In this document: piece after piece, positions 34,001 through 49,000 of the stretch
Layout: every line of letters starts with the position of its first letter
Numbering within the stretch: the first letter of the stretch is position 1
Origin: Aquarana catesbeiana
Lineage: Eukaryota > Chordata > Amphibia > Anura > Ranidae
Reading direction: 5' to 3'
DNA length: 64,000 nt
Assembly (NCBI RefSeq): GCF_042186555.1
Contig: NC_133325.1
Span: 674,948,802 to 675,012,801 of the forward strand
Program-made: the position numbers and the translations under genes
Notes under the pieces: model-generated
Told to the model about the DNA's origin: nothing
Databases searched by the model: none
Seen by the model: the letters and a program-made list of their open reading frames with translations, nothing else

Positions 34001-37000
34001 TTTTGTATGTTGTATTGCATCTCCCCATGATCCTCCCTATGTTGTTATGCTGTATATGATTGAATATGGCTAATGTGCTAAAACTGATCTCTTGGAATGT
34101 CAGGGGTTTGAACACCCCTCCTAAGCGGTCCTTGGTATTCTCCTTCCTTAAAAAATATAAGCCACATATTGTCTGCCTTTAAGAGACTCTCCTCACCAAT
34201 GCTAAACCGCGGTCCCTTAAACGCCCTTGGTTGGTTACACAGTACCATGCTACACATACCAACTACTCCCGTAGGGTTACTGACCTGATAGCAAAATGTC
34301 TGTCTGCGGAAATCTTGTGGATTAAGATGGATCCAGAGGGCAGATGCGTTATACTTACTATCCAAATTATCCGTAGTATTTAAACTAGTGAACATATATG
34401 TACCTCCCCCATTTTCCTCAGACCTACTTTCCAATTCATCCCTGATGCTGCTATCTAGAATCCCTGGCCCCCTGCTCTATGTTGGGGACTTTAAGGCTGT
34501 TCTTGATCCTGCCATGCACCGCTTGGGGGGGGGGTGGGGGTAGACCCTACCCCTCATTTATTGACTGGACCCAGATGTATGGTCTTACTGAGCTGTGGCG
34601 GTGGAAGCACCCAGAGGAGCAACATTTTTCTTGCCACTCTGACTTTTTCCACACTATGTCACGTATAGATCTGGCATTCTCTACTGTTGAAGTACTCCCA
34701 ATTGTGCAGGTGGCTTCCTACCTTCCCCGAGGGGTGTCTGATCATGCCCCCCTTTCTGTGGATCTCCTCCTCCTGCTAAACTTGAGCACTTTTGTCTGGT
34801 GGCTGAACTCCCTTGGTTGGAGAATGAGATAAAACAGAATGACTGCAGGAAGAACATTGCGGAATATTGGCGTATGAATCAGGGCACTATTGGGTCCCCA
34901 ACTGCCTGGGAGGCTTCTAAGGCCGTGTTATGAGGCACCTTTATGTCCATTACTGGAATTCTGCGCAAGAACACCCAGCAGTGCACTGAAGATCTAGAAA
35001 ATAAGATGGTAGCTGCAGAAGCAGCATATGCTGTGAATTCTTTTTTTTTTTTTTCTTTTTTTTTGCCACTTCAACAAAGTATTTTACCGGGAATCTTGTT
35101 TCAACTTTGAAGTTCAATCTCGTCCCTTCACATCCTCACATAATTGTGGCTTTTTCATCTGCTTATTTACAAATCGAACATAATATATTGAAACATAAGT
35201 AACACACAAAAAGAACCCCGTATCCGTTTTCTTCCCCCTTCAAACCCTCCTAAAACCCTCCCGACCCCCCCCCCCCCGTACCCTCCCCCCCTTACCCCAC
35301 TGGCTCACCTCTCTTACTTCACTCCCATCTCCTACTCTCCCCTCATCTCTCCACGTCTGATAATCACCGTCTAGCCCCCACGGGGCCTCGTAACTGTATA
35401 CCCCAAACCTCGGCAGCCCTCATTGAACTTTTATACTCTACCCATTCCCTCCATTTCTTCTCGAAGGCTTCCATTCCCGTTCCTTCGCTGAACCTGAGAT
35501 ACTCTAGGCTTTGAATATCATTAATTTTATTGAACCAATCTTGCATCGTGGGTCTTCCTTTCACCTGCCAGAATCTAGGTATATGGCTTTTGGCCGCATT
35601 GGTGAGCTGTGGTATTAATGTTTTCATATATGCCTTTGTGGGCATTTCACTTTTGTGAAATCACTCCCATGGGTCGTCCGGAATAGCAATATTGGTGATC
35701 TCTTTTATTATTCTCCTAACCTCCCCCCAATAACTTTTAATTTCTGGGCACTGCCACCAGATATGCGCCATTGTTCCTATTTCATTGCATCCCCGCCAGC
35801 ACAATTGCGATGTTTCGTCCTTAAGTGGGGTTAATCTCCAGCTATTGCCCTGTTTTTGACACACTCCTATTTTCAGTTGTAGACTCACAGGCGCATGGTC
35901 TGAGAAGGTAATTGTTCCGATATTTGTACCCACAACCTCCTCAAGTTGATACTGATGCAGCTTCTTTTTCAATTTGTTCATCCATACTCCTCCCGTCCCC
36001 CGTGTATGGGACGTACTATCTTTCCCTGGGTCCAAACAGAGATTAAAATCTCCTGCTATTATGGACCCCCCCTTTTTGAACTCTTCAAACTTCGCCAGAA
36101 CTCCCATTAGAAACCTATTTGAGTTCTTATTTGGGCCATATATATTTGCTAGTGAATATTCTGATCCTTTTAATTCACCTCTTAGAAACAGCGCCCCTCT
36201 GGGTTGATCATTCTCTCTTCAAGCTTGAACCTTACTTCTTTGGCAAACCCTATAGCAACTCCTTTTGCGCCACTAGTCGGAGAGTCACCATAGTACCAAA
36301 CGGGGAATTCCCTAGAAAAAATGTTTTGACTCTTGCCCAGAAAAAGGTGAGTCTCCTGTAGCAAAACCCCATCTGCTTTCAAAAATGTCAGTTCGCCCAT
36401 TATATTGGCATGTTTTATGGGGGAGTTCAGTCCTCTTACGTTATATGAAATTAAATTTAGGCTAGCCATCTTTTCTTACAGTAGGAGGAGGTTTACTATT
36501 CCAAACCGACCAAAGGAGTAGGAGTCGATATAGTGATTGCCCTACACTACCCCACCTCCCCACCCCCCTCCCGCCACTAACCCCTCCCCCTCCCAACCCC
36601 TCCCCCCACCCCCCTTCCACCCTCCCACTTGGGGAAAAAAGGGTCTCCCCATGACCCAGCAAACCGGAGCCCCACTTACTCCTCCCGGCCCCACGGTTAG
36701 TCCCCTGGAGGTTAAACTTGGCGCGGCCACCATCAGAGCTAGTACTCCCCCCAGATTTTTGTGGGGGGTTCCTTGGCCCATTCCCCCCCCCTGCCCTCCC
36801 TTCCCACCCCTCCCCCCCACACACACCGAGCGCCCCTTTCTTATTAACCTTTTTGGACACAGTTTATGCTCCCAAGCCAGTTTTCCAAACCCATTTGACT
36901 TTTACTACTTCTTCCCATCTATTCTTTTTGTTGTAAAAACAGGTTGCCAAGCTTGCAATACTTCAGAGCTATCTGCGTTTTCAGATTTGGAGTGCAGTCA

Positions 37001-40000
37001 ACCTTCATTACTTTACTTAAATCACTTCAGCTCAGGAAGGGGTACCCCCCTTCCTGAGCCAGGCCATTTTTTGCAATCCGGAATTGCGTTACTTTAATTG
37101 ACAATTGTGCGGTCGTGCGCTGTACCCAAATAAACTTTTTGTCCTTTTTTTTTTTCCCACAAATAGAGCTTTTTTATGGTGGTATTTGATCACCTCTGCG
37201 TTTTTTATTTCTTGCGCTATAAACAAAAAAAAAACAACCATTTTGAAAAAAAAAAAAAAAGATATTTAATGATATTTAAAGATATTTAAAACATACCCAA
37301 TAAAAAGCTGTAAAAAATCTAATTTGTTCATCAGTTTAGGCCAATATGTATTCTGCTACATATTTTTGGTAAAAAAAAAAAAAAATCCCAATAAGTGTAT
37401 ATATTGATTGGTTTGCGTAAAAGTTATAGTGTCTACAAGCTATGGGATATTTTTTATTTTATTTATTTACTAGTATTGGTGATCAGCGACTTATAACGGG
37501 GCTGCGATATTGCGGCAGACAAATCAAACACCTGACACTTTCTGGGGACTAGTGACATTAATGCAGTGATCAGTGCTAAAACAATATGCACTGTCACCGT
37601 ACTAATGACACTGGCAGGGAAGGGGTTAACATCATGGGGCGATCAAAGGGTTAAATGTATGCCTAAGTTGTGCTTACTAACTGTGGGGGAGGTGCTTTGA
37701 CTAGGGCAAGGCAAAGATCTGTGTTCCTACTTAGCAGAAACACAGGGCCAGTGCCTTCCCCTCTGACAGAACGACAATCTGCCTTGTTTACATAGGCAGA
37801 TTGTCTTTCTGCCTCTACTCTCTAATCTGCGGGCGCCGGGGGACATCGAGTCCGCAGTACCCACCGCTGAGCTCCCGCTGTGTATAATCACAGCGGGTGC
37901 GGGTCGCAAGTGGTGTGTGTCACAGACCCGAAAGTGTCAGATTACGTCTGGCACAGAGCGGCCGCCCTGCTGTAGTAAATGCATATGGGGCAAGTCGCTA
38001 AGTGGTTATAGTGGAACTTCATGCAGAATCTAAAATCCCTGCATCTATAGACACTAGGGATCTAAAACTATCCTCTCTCTCCCTGTAAAGAAAAGATGAG
38101 TATACATACCTTTTTGGAAGCCGATCTGACCCGATCTCCAGTGACGGAAGCTCTGCAGAAGACACGGTGGACAACGGCTGTGACATGACAGGGAAGTGAC
38201 GTCACCCATAGACTTACTATGGAGCTTCCGTTGTCCTTCGTCTCCTCTGCACCCGCCTCTACAGTGAACCGCGGCTGACAGCTCAACGTGGGATCCGGTC
38301 GGAGCGGGTCAGATCAGCTTTCAAAAAGGTATGTATATTAATTTTTTTCAGGGATAGAGAGGTTAGTGTTAGATCCCTGGTGTCTATAGATGCAGGGATT
38401 TTAGATTTTACATGGACTTCCACTTTAAGTAATGTCTCTCTGATACATATTTTTTTTATTTGCACTAATACTCATAATTGCACTTTCAGGACAAGCTTTC
38501 AGGGGTGTTTGCTTCTTCTTTATCCTATAGAGCTGCAGAGCAGAATGCAGTGCCTGAGTATGTAAAAAGCAAATATGATTACTCCCATATACTACAGTAA
38601 ATGTATATTTTATTACAAATATACATATATTTATAGGTAGAGAGATAGGCATACTGTAGGTATATAAAGCTAATTACTTTGATATGTTTAAAAAAAAAAT
38701 GTGAAAACTATATATTCCTTAAATTGCTTATGGGCAGTAAAATTATGAATTCTTAATAACCTGTTTCTACATCCATTTTTTTGTTTTAAAGGAATAATTC
38801 CTGGTTGTGTTCTCAAGACAGGACATTAGGTGAATTCACCCCAGTGGGGACAAAGACTAAAAACCAGCTTTTCTAACATTTTCACGCTATTTCTAAAACT
38901 AGAAAACGTTTTGTTGGTTGTTCAAATTTAATGCAAGCCAGAAGCACTTTGATAGCATTGGGCCAACCAATTCTGACAGGAGCCAATGAACCTGCAGAGT
39001 TCCTGCAAGAAAACCAGAGTACCCAGAGGAAACCCATGCAACCACAGGGAGAACATGCAAACTCAATGCAGTTCTGTTCGAAATGTATGTCCTAGTCGAA
39101 ATTTGAACTGAGGACCCAAGTACTGCAAAGCATTGTAGTAACTATTTAAAGAACACTGGCATAGCATATGTGATATTATTCACACATCTATTGATACATT
39201 GTGTAGATGTGCCAAAGTAACCATCCACTTTTTTATATTTACTAGAGTTGGAACTACATGATGTTGTATCGGTGACTACACAGACTCGTGAAGACATCTG
39301 GGCAATAAAATGTCTCAATATTTTAGCAATGATTCCAGTTTTACAGTCTGGTAAGTTAAGAACACAGGTTACATTATAAATGTTGGATAATTGTACTTTG
39401 CAGACAGTTCTAAAAAGATGCAATACTCAGTTTAACCACTTGGTGAGGCGTCTGACGATCAACGGCTCTTCCTGTTTACACTGTGATCAGCCGTGATTGG
39501 ACACGGCTGATCACAAGGTAAAGAGTCTCAGTCAGAGACTCTTTACCTAGATTGGTGTTGCGGTGTGTCAGACTGACACACCGCAACAACAATCGCCACC
39601 ATGTGCGCCCCTGGGGGTGTGCAGCGGCTTGATATCCTGCTGGACGTCATATGACATCCGGTCAGGTTATTGAAACCACTTTGCCGCTGTCATTTTGCTA
39701 TATGGCGGGCGGCAAGTGGTTAAGTAAATGTTCACAGTTTACTTTACAATTTAGATTATAATCAATCATTCTTTGCTAGCACTTATTTACCTAATTGCTA
39801 TTTTCCCTCCTTAATCCATGATAGCAAACCACGAGAGATGGGATCTGCCTACTTAAAAGGGACAGGAATGGGAAAAATTATACATTCAACTCCTAATACC
39901 CAATGGTTTCCTGTCCCTTTCAGTTCAGGAGCAGACACCACAGTCAGTTGTCTTGTGAACTGAATTGCTAGATCTCTGTACCTTAACTGCCCTTTCTTCC

Positions 40001-43000
40001 TCTTACATGGTAACCCCGAATGGGGGCGACCACAGTGAGAGCCAGCCAGATAGTGAGTTTGGTGCTGATTAGCAAGTATTCAGCAGGACCCCTCCGCCTT
40101 TGGTCACCAGTGATAAGCACTGCAGATGCAAACTCCCCAGGGCAACACAGGTAGCACCCTGTTGGGTGTCCCCACATCTACCTTCCACCTGGACACGGGT
40201 CTGGGTGCCAGGAATCATGGCTGCAGAGCACTGTACTTACATCATCAAATGTACCTGAAGTGCACAGACACCGCCCCTTAGGGATCCTTGGGTGCCCTCT
40301 GTGATGTCACAGGCCAAACTGCAAGCTGCAATGCATATGTATGGCTCTTCCACTGAGCACAACACAAGTATATGACATAATGCGTGCATTATGTGCATAG
40401 GGATCTGCATTAGAGCTGCACGATTAATCGTTAAGAATCGTTATCGCAATGTTTTTCCCATTGCGATCTTGACAATGTATTTCCTGATTCTTTCTATGCA
40501 GAGAATTCTCTCTGCTCTGTTAAAGCCGACAGCCACCAAAAGAAAGGAAAAAAACCCAAAAAGGGCAGTCTGCCAAGAATTACAACATTCTTTAGCAGTG
40601 GAACTTATGTATAAACATTTTAACAATTTGTCCTTTAGATCAAAAGAATACACTTTGGTGTGTAAATGAGGGAAGTTTAACCACTTAAAGTGGTTGTAAA
40701 CCCTTACAGACCACTTTGTGCTACAGGTAAGCCTATAATAAGGCTGACCTGTAGCTACCCAGGATATCTCTCCTAAACCTGCATAGTTTAGGAGATATCC
40801 CCTGTATTTGCATGTGCCAACGTCATCGGCATATGCACACTGACACAAACTGAAGCAACGGCACGTATGTGCCGTTGCTTCAGTGAGTGTGCCATTGCCG
40901 CGCGCATGCATGATGTCATTGCGGCTCCGGCCAATCACAGTGCCAGAGCCACGTTACCCGGAAGTAACCCCCGGCGGACTCGAGGTCTACTGGTCTCCCG
41001 GCGATCGTGTCACGGAGCCACAGAACGGGGAAGTGCCTTGTGACATGACAGAGATTACTGCTCCCTGTCATCGGGAGCAGTGATCGCTGCCATGCGAATT
41101 GAAGCCCCCCCCCCCCAATAGTTAGAATCACTCCCTAGGACACACTTAACCCCTTGATCGTCCCCTAGTGTTTAACCCCTTCCCTGCCAGTGTCATTTAT
41201 AGCACTGATCGCTGTATAAATGACAATGGTCCCAAAATAGTGTCCAAAGTGTCCGCCATAATGTCACAGTCACAATAAAAATCACAGATCGCCGCCATTA
41301 CTAATAAAAAAAAAAAAAAAAATATTAATAAAAATGCCATAAAAACTATCCCCTATTTTGTAAACGCTATAACTTAAAGGGGACATACAAGTATGCATAT
41401 TTGCCCACCGGTGCCATTGTGCCGAGGTATATCGACGTGCGGCAGTCGGCAAGTGGTTAATCACTTAAGGACCGAGCCTCTTTCTGAGATTTGTTTTTTA
41501 CCAGTTAAACACAGGTTTCTTTGCTAGAAAATTACTTAGAACCTCCAAACATTATACATTTTTTTTCTAACACCCTAGAGAATAAAATGGCGGTTGTTGC
41601 AATACTTTCTGTCACACCGTATTTGCGCAGCGTTCTTACAAGCATACTTTATTTTTTGGAAAAAATGCACTTTTTTGAATTAAAAAATAAGAAAACAGTG
41701 AAGTTAGCCCATTTTTTTTATATTGTGAAAGATAATGTTACACCGAGTAAATTGGCGACAAACTTTTACCCTTAATCTCCATAGGCGACTTTTTCAAAAA
41801 TTCTACAGGTTGCATGATTTGAGTTCCAGAGGAGGTCTAGGGCTAGAATTATTGCTTTAGCTCTACCGATCGTGGTTATACCTCAAATGTGTGGCTTGAA
41901 CACCGTTTTCATATGCGGGCGCTACTCATGTATGCGTTCGCTTCTGAGGTTTCTTGGGCAATATAGTACTCAACACTCTATCATTGCCCAATATATGCCA
42001 ATGCTTCTGAATCAAACGTTTTATATTCTGGTGCTGGGTAGAGAACATGGTAATAAATGGAAGGGGAGGTATATTTGTATCATTACCATTCGTTCTTGGC
42101 CTTTCAGCAGAATAAGCCCTATCCATCTCCTGAACCTGGCCCATAATGGCATTAAGAGACTCAAGCTTGTATCCTTTTTATACAAATCTATTGGTTAGAA
42201 CAACTGCCTGTGTGTTATACTCATCCACCTCAGTACAGTTACACCTTAAACGCATATATTGGCTCTTAGGTACTGATCTGAGCCAGGACTCATGATGGCA
42301 GCTGTCCCAGGAAATGTAGGAATTTCTGTCTGTAGGTTTGAAGAAAGTAGATGTAATGAATCTATCCTCTTTCACGGAAATCCTCAGATCTATTAAACTG
42401 ATCTCTCCCGTAGTCGCTTCATAGTTTAAACTAATTCCTCTGTCATTATTATTCAGAAATCTCATGAATTCTTGTAACTCAATACCACTCCCATTCCATA
42501 GTAGGAGGATGTCATCTATGTACCTAGCCCACATGACCACATAGATGACATCCTCCTCCCATTTTGCCATAAACAGATTAGCCAAACTGGGGGAATATTT
42601 AGCCCTCATGGCTACTTCAATGTCCTGGCGATAAAACTGGCTCTCGAACCAAAAGTAGGTATGCGTTGCTACAAACTGTAAAAGTTCCATAATAAATGTT
42701 GACTGCTTCTTGAAAAGACCTGAATCCCAATCTAAATAATATTTGCTAGGCGAGACCAAAAAACCATATCCTAATAGTCAGGGACAAAGAGAGGAACTAG
42801 AGGAGGGAGACGGATACAATCAAAAAACAGTGTAAATGGAGTTGGGATCTATAATTGAAGTCATAAAGTTTTGACAAATTCAGCAAAAAAGATTTTAGAC
42901 AAGGGCTTGAAATTTGCTCCACCTAGTAGGCTGAATAAATTTCAGACCTATATGGACGTACATAAGTATTTACATAAACGTAACATTACACGGTACTTGC

Positions 43001-46000
43001 TAACGAATCCCATTAAAGAAAATAGGGTTGCCTCGGCACTCTAACCTCCAATGCCTTCCTGTTCAATCCCCCTGGAGCATTAGCCCCTTCCCTTTAAGTT
43101 TTTTGGGATGTAGTCCTGAGAGATTTAGTTCAGATTAAAGTTCGGAATATCAAAATGCAAAAGAACTTGGAAAAGGGCCTTGATTGTGTAAAAACAAAGG
43201 ACTGATTATTCGACCAGCTGATAAGAAGGGTGGAATTGTGGTTCTAGACAGGTGTGATTACCTGTCACAAATGCTAATATATGCGTTTAAGGCATAACTG
43301 TACTGAGGTGGATTAGTATAAGATAAGTATTCTTTACCCAGCACCAGAATATAAAACGTTTGATTCAGAAGCATTGGCATATATTGGACAATGATAGTGT
43401 TGTGTACTATATTGCCCAACAAACCTCAAGTAGTCTTTAGGGGAGCTCCCTCCCTAAGGGATAGATTTACTCTGAATGTCTATAATCCACCATCAAAAAT
43501 TGTATTTATTTTTTTTACCTTTTTCAGAATCTTACGGAATACTACCAGTGCAGAAAATATCAAGTGTGTAGCATCAATGATTGTAAGAATAGGAGAACAA
43601 GTGGCTTCACTTATGTGAGCACTTCTCATGCTTTTATAATAGAGCCACTAAGGTAGTGTACCTGTTACAATGCCCTTGTATGTGCCAATAGGTGGGCATG
43701 ACCAAGCAAACCCTGCAGGATAGGGTGAATGAGCATATTAACAATATACGGAAGGGTTTTAGGAGCCATTCTGTGTCCAAACATTACGCAGTGGTACACA
43801 ATAGGGAACCTTCAAATACCATTTGATCTAGGCATTGACAGGTAGAGTCCCCACTGGAGAGGGAGCTCTCTAGTTAGGAACATTTCTAAACTTGAAATGC
43901 AATGGATACATAAGGTGAAATCATTTATCCCCTATGGCTTAAATGTAGATGTTGATGTTAATGCATTCATAGACAATTCTTAATCTTAATGTCCTTAGAA
44001 CCCACTGATATGATGTATTATTTTTTAGATATTGTAACCTCTGATCTGAGTCTCAGTCAGCTCACTTAGGGGCAGGGGGGAACTTTTTGAAGATAACCTA
44101 ATTTTAAGTTTAGAAGTCCAATTTTCGGATTACTTATATACTTAATTTCTAATCTAAATTCCTTTTTTTTTTTTTTTTGTCATTTTTGTTTCGATTTATA
44201 TACCGTATTTATCGGCGTATAACACGCACCTTAATTTTAAGAGAGAAGTTTCAGGGAAAAAACTTCTCACTGCAGCCTAATCAGTGGCCATCTGCAGCCT
44301 TACTCCTCACTGCAGCCTAATCAGTGCCCATCTGCAGCCTTGCTCCTCACTGCAGCCTAATCAGTGTCCATCTGCAGCCTTGCTCCTCATTGCAGCCTAA
44401 TCAGTGCCCATCTGCAGCCTTGCTCCTCACTGCAGCCTAATCAGTGCCCATCTGCAGCCTTGCTCCTCACTGCAGCCTAATCAGTGCCCATCTGCAGCCT
44501 TGCTCCTCATTGCAGCCTAATCAGTGCCCATCTGCAGCCTTGCTCCTCATTGCAGCCTAATCAGTGCCCATCTGCAGCCGTGCTCCTCATTGCAGCCTAA
44601 TCATTGCCCATCTGCAGCCTTGCTCCTCCCTGCTAACTGATCAGTACCCATCTGCAGCCTTGCCCATCATTGCAGCCTAATCAGTGCCCATCTGCAGCCT
44701 TGTTCCTCACTGCAGCCTGATCAGTGTCCATCTGCAGCCTTGCCATTGCCGAAATAGGTAGAGCTGAATCTCCTGTGTACTCGGCTCGACGTCACACCCA
44801 GTCCCGCCCCTTGGCCCGGATCCTATGATGGACATAACGCCGGGACGTCAATGCTAGGAGCCGTCCAGGGGGCGGGACTGGGCGTGACTGTGAGCTGAGC
44901 CAAGTACATAGGAGATCCGGCTCGGTCTATTTCGGCAGTGCTTGTCTCCTCCTTCCCCTCGGTGGCAGCCTACATTGGCGTATAACACGCACACATGATT
45001 GAGGGAAGTGCGTGTTGTATGCCAATAAATACAGTATTTTCTGAGGCTGGCCGCCAGTTTATTTGGTGATGCTGGCATTTTCTTAGGTTGGTTGGAACAC
45101 TAAGATATTAAATGACATGGAATGAGGCCTCATTACTATGCATCTCTTTGTTTACCAACTAACAGTGAACAGCATATCAATTTATGTTATTTGGTTTATA
45201 TTTTTTCTTTTAATTTTTCTTTCTATTTTTAGTTGTGATAATGGATTTCTTAGTATAGGAACTCATTTTGGCGTTGCATGATTTTTATCCACTAGATGTC
45301 ACTCTAGTCGATTGCAGTGCTGTGTCCCCATTGAAATAATTGTGACACTTCCTGCCGTTAAATATAGCTTTTAAAACCTTTCTCTGCAACTAGTGTTGTA
45401 GAGTCTGCTGCTAATGTATATTAAAACTTCTTATGCGGATCTCTGGGCATTAGGGGGTACTCCAATCTAATAGAGTGGTGTGACTCCATCTGACTATTTA
45501 GGACACTTCCTGTTGCCGAGTTCAGCTTCGGTTTATATTTGAATTAATTGTGGGTGCTGTCATGGTGCTCGCTATCACCATTCCTGGGACACTTTTGGAA
45601 GGGAGTGGTTTGGTTTTATCTCCAGAATTTTTTTGTTTAGTCACATCTACTATATGACCAAATTTTGAACATAGTTTGAGGTCCAGTATTGATGATTTAA
45701 TTGGCTGCTTGAGACTCAGATTGAGGCTTGGTTAACATGTAGTGTATTTAACCGATTGCCGACTACCGCACACACATATACGTTGGCAGAATGGCACAGG
45801 CAGGCCTTTCGTGCGCGCATGCCGCATGAGGGTGCCTGCGGGTCCCGGGAACTTGATGTACGCCGGCGGCCCGCGATTGCGGTGTGGAGAGGTAGAACGG
45901 ACAGATGCCTATGTAAACAAGACATTTCCCCGTTCTGCCTTGTGACATGACAGAGATCCACTGCTCCCTGTCATCAGGAGCATTGATCGCTGTCATGTCC

Positions 46001-49000
46001 TAGGTAGACCATCCCCCCCACAGTTAGAATCACTCCCTAGGACACACTTAACCCCTTGATCGCCCCCTAGTGTTTAACCCCTTCCCTGCCAGTGTCATTT
46101 GCACAGTAATCAGTGCATTTTTATAGCACTGATTGCTATATAAATGACAATGGTCCCAAAATAGTGTCAAAAGTGTCCGATGTGTCCGCCATAATGTCGC
46201 AGTCACAATAAAAATCCCAGATCGCCGCCATTACTAATATAAAATGTTTGCGCAAATCAATCAATATACGCTTATTGCGTGTTTTTTTTTTTACCAAAAA
46301 TATGTAGAATACATATTGGCCTAAACTGAGGAAAAAAAATTGTTTTTTTTATATATTTTTGGGGGGATATTTATTATAGCCAAAAGTAAAAAATATTGCT
46401 TTTATTTTAAAATTGTCGCTTTTTTTTTTTTGTTTATAGCACAAAAAATAAAAACGCAGAGGTGATCAAATACCACCAAAAGAAAGCTCTACTTGTGGGA
46501 AAAAAAGACGTCAATTTTGTTTGGGTACAGCGTTGCACGACTGCGCAATTGGCAGTTAAAACGACGCAGTGCCAAATCGCAAAAAGTGCTCTGTTCAGGA
46601 AGGGGGTAAAATCTTCTGGGGCTGAAGTGGTTAAAACGATGATGCAGCATGCCGCTCGTGCCCTGGACGATGTCACCATATGACGAAATGCGTAGGACGG
46701 AGCTGCATGCTGATGTCATCGCATTCCTCGAGACCTGGAAGGACGGGTTACTGTTGTATCGCCGGCTGGCAGGATTATTAAAGGCGTTTTTTTGGGGTTT
46801 TTTTACCTTTCTTGATGTAAGTGCAATTTTGAGCTTTTCTAATAACGTTTTAAAGATGTTACACTATGTGGAGCTTTATACATGTTGAGGATGACGTATG
46901 AAAATACTCTCCGGACGGTTTGCTTACATGCTGCAAGAGGATCCTCAGACGGCACCTAAAAGGCCCTGGCTGGGTGTGTAGCCACAAGTGTCACTGACCT
47001 TCCGTAATAAGAGGTCTGTGTGAGCTGGTAGGCGAGCACTTTGTATTGGTGGTGGTGCTTCAAGTGATCACACATAACAGGTGGCGGATGGTGGCGATGC
47101 TGATGCATTGACAAGAAAACTCCCATTTTGAAAATTACTGTATTTCACTATTTTGGACTTTTTAATTCTCTTTATCACTTATGGTTTGTTATATTTAGAA
47201 AAATCACTTAATCAGCACATCTCTAAAAATGCTTTTTATTGTTATGGGACTGTGTTTTATATCGTGCAGGAGAGTTGCTGCTTAAATAATGATACATTAT
47301 TCGGTCATTTTATTTATATTTGGTCATTTTATTTAATTAGTGCAGTTTATTCTCTTCTTTTTCCTATATGTTTCTGAAATGCCTGTCAGTGGTAGAACCT
47401 TGGACTGCTTCTACGACAGGATCTCCCCCGGTGTTACCACTGTACCGGAAGCCTACATCTTACTGCATGGCTTATGAGATGGACCTCCTTAGAGCCAGGG
47501 GGATATTAGATTCTATAATACTGGCTATGAATCATGCAGAAAGATAAAAAAAAATTCAGAATCTATTTCTTCACTAGGGAGAAATCAAAATAACCCTTTG
47601 AAACCTTTAACTATTCCCAGAGCTTTGGATTTAACAAAACGGCCTGGACAGTGATAATGAGACCAGCCATGTTTAGAGTACAAGTAGTGACTTTAATTTC
47701 CTACTTTGATTATAGGCTGTCTGTACATCTGTGGGTTCTGAGATTTATGAAAGCAGTGAATAGACGGTTTCCTTTATTTTATTAATCTTGCCTTCCTTGG
47801 AACCTCACATGGTTGCTGAATGCACTGATCCAGCCCTCATTGAGCTTTCAGAAGATATTTCCTATACGTTCCTAACATTATAAATTTATTTCCTTCTTGC
47901 TATGAAGACAGTATGAAGGCTTTCGAAAATTCAGGCATTCACAATTTCCTATTTTTGATGACCAAATTAAATTTACTTATGAATCCTACCTTCGTCCCAA
48001 AGAAAAATTCTCAGAGACCAAGAATTGTTCCACTTTCATTTATATAGATCCTTATCTAACTGAAGCACACTGAATTGTGGCATATTGACAAAAATGTACT
48101 GGTATTATACCAAGAAAAGGATAAGGACAGGAAAGCCTCCAGTTTGATAGTAACAAGATGGTCAAAGACTACGATTTCCATCACTTACTTTTTACTAGGG
48201 ATACCTATTCTACCTGGTCTTTGAGCCCATTCAAGAAGGGCCATGCCAACTATTTGGGCAGAGACAGTGGTGGGGCCATGGGATTTAGCTTTAGTACCTT
48301 TGCATTATGGACTGGATGCCTCCAAAGATACTGAACTAGGATTTTGTTTTAGAGTGTTGTCTGCAGCTTACTACTGTTAGATAATATATGTTATATCTGT
48401 CACATTGTGCTGTCATGGGGTAAAGGGGAAAAATAAGCATACTCACCGGTAATACAGTTTTCCACACATCTCCATGACAGCATACCGCTTTCTTCCCTGT
48501 CTCCTCCTTACTTACCTGTATAGTTATCTATATTATTCCCTGTGGATCAAGAGGAAGAGTCAAAATGTGTAATTTGTCTGTTCCTGTCCCCTTTTGTGTC
48601 ATGCTGTTATGGAGAATTGAGAAAATGATGTTACTGGTAAGTGTAATTTGTGTTTTTTCATCTCTAGCCAAAGTTTGTATGGTTGATTATCTACATCTGT
48701 AAAGTATACAGTATAAAATCTGTTTAACTGCAACTGTCTTAAGAGAAATATGATTGCTGCTGTTGTTAGTCTACTTCTAACAATGTCAGTTGTCTGACTT
48801 CATTCGGCAAAGCATCTGTATGAAACCCAAGGAAGTAACATTTTGCAAAAGAGAGTTGAGCAATACCTATCTTTTATATTTATTTTACTGGGTTTATTTT
48901 ACCGTCTGCTCAGCCTGATTAGTTACCTTATCTTCCAGGTGGTGGCATTCGTGAATTTCCAGTTTTAGGAGAACTGGATGGTATTTTCATGGTCGGAGTA

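Noticed and set aside
36537..37097. 186-residue proline-rich protein
   Set aside because: Composition artefact of C-runs in a likely LINE 5' UTR, with mirrored glycine-rich frames on the other strand.
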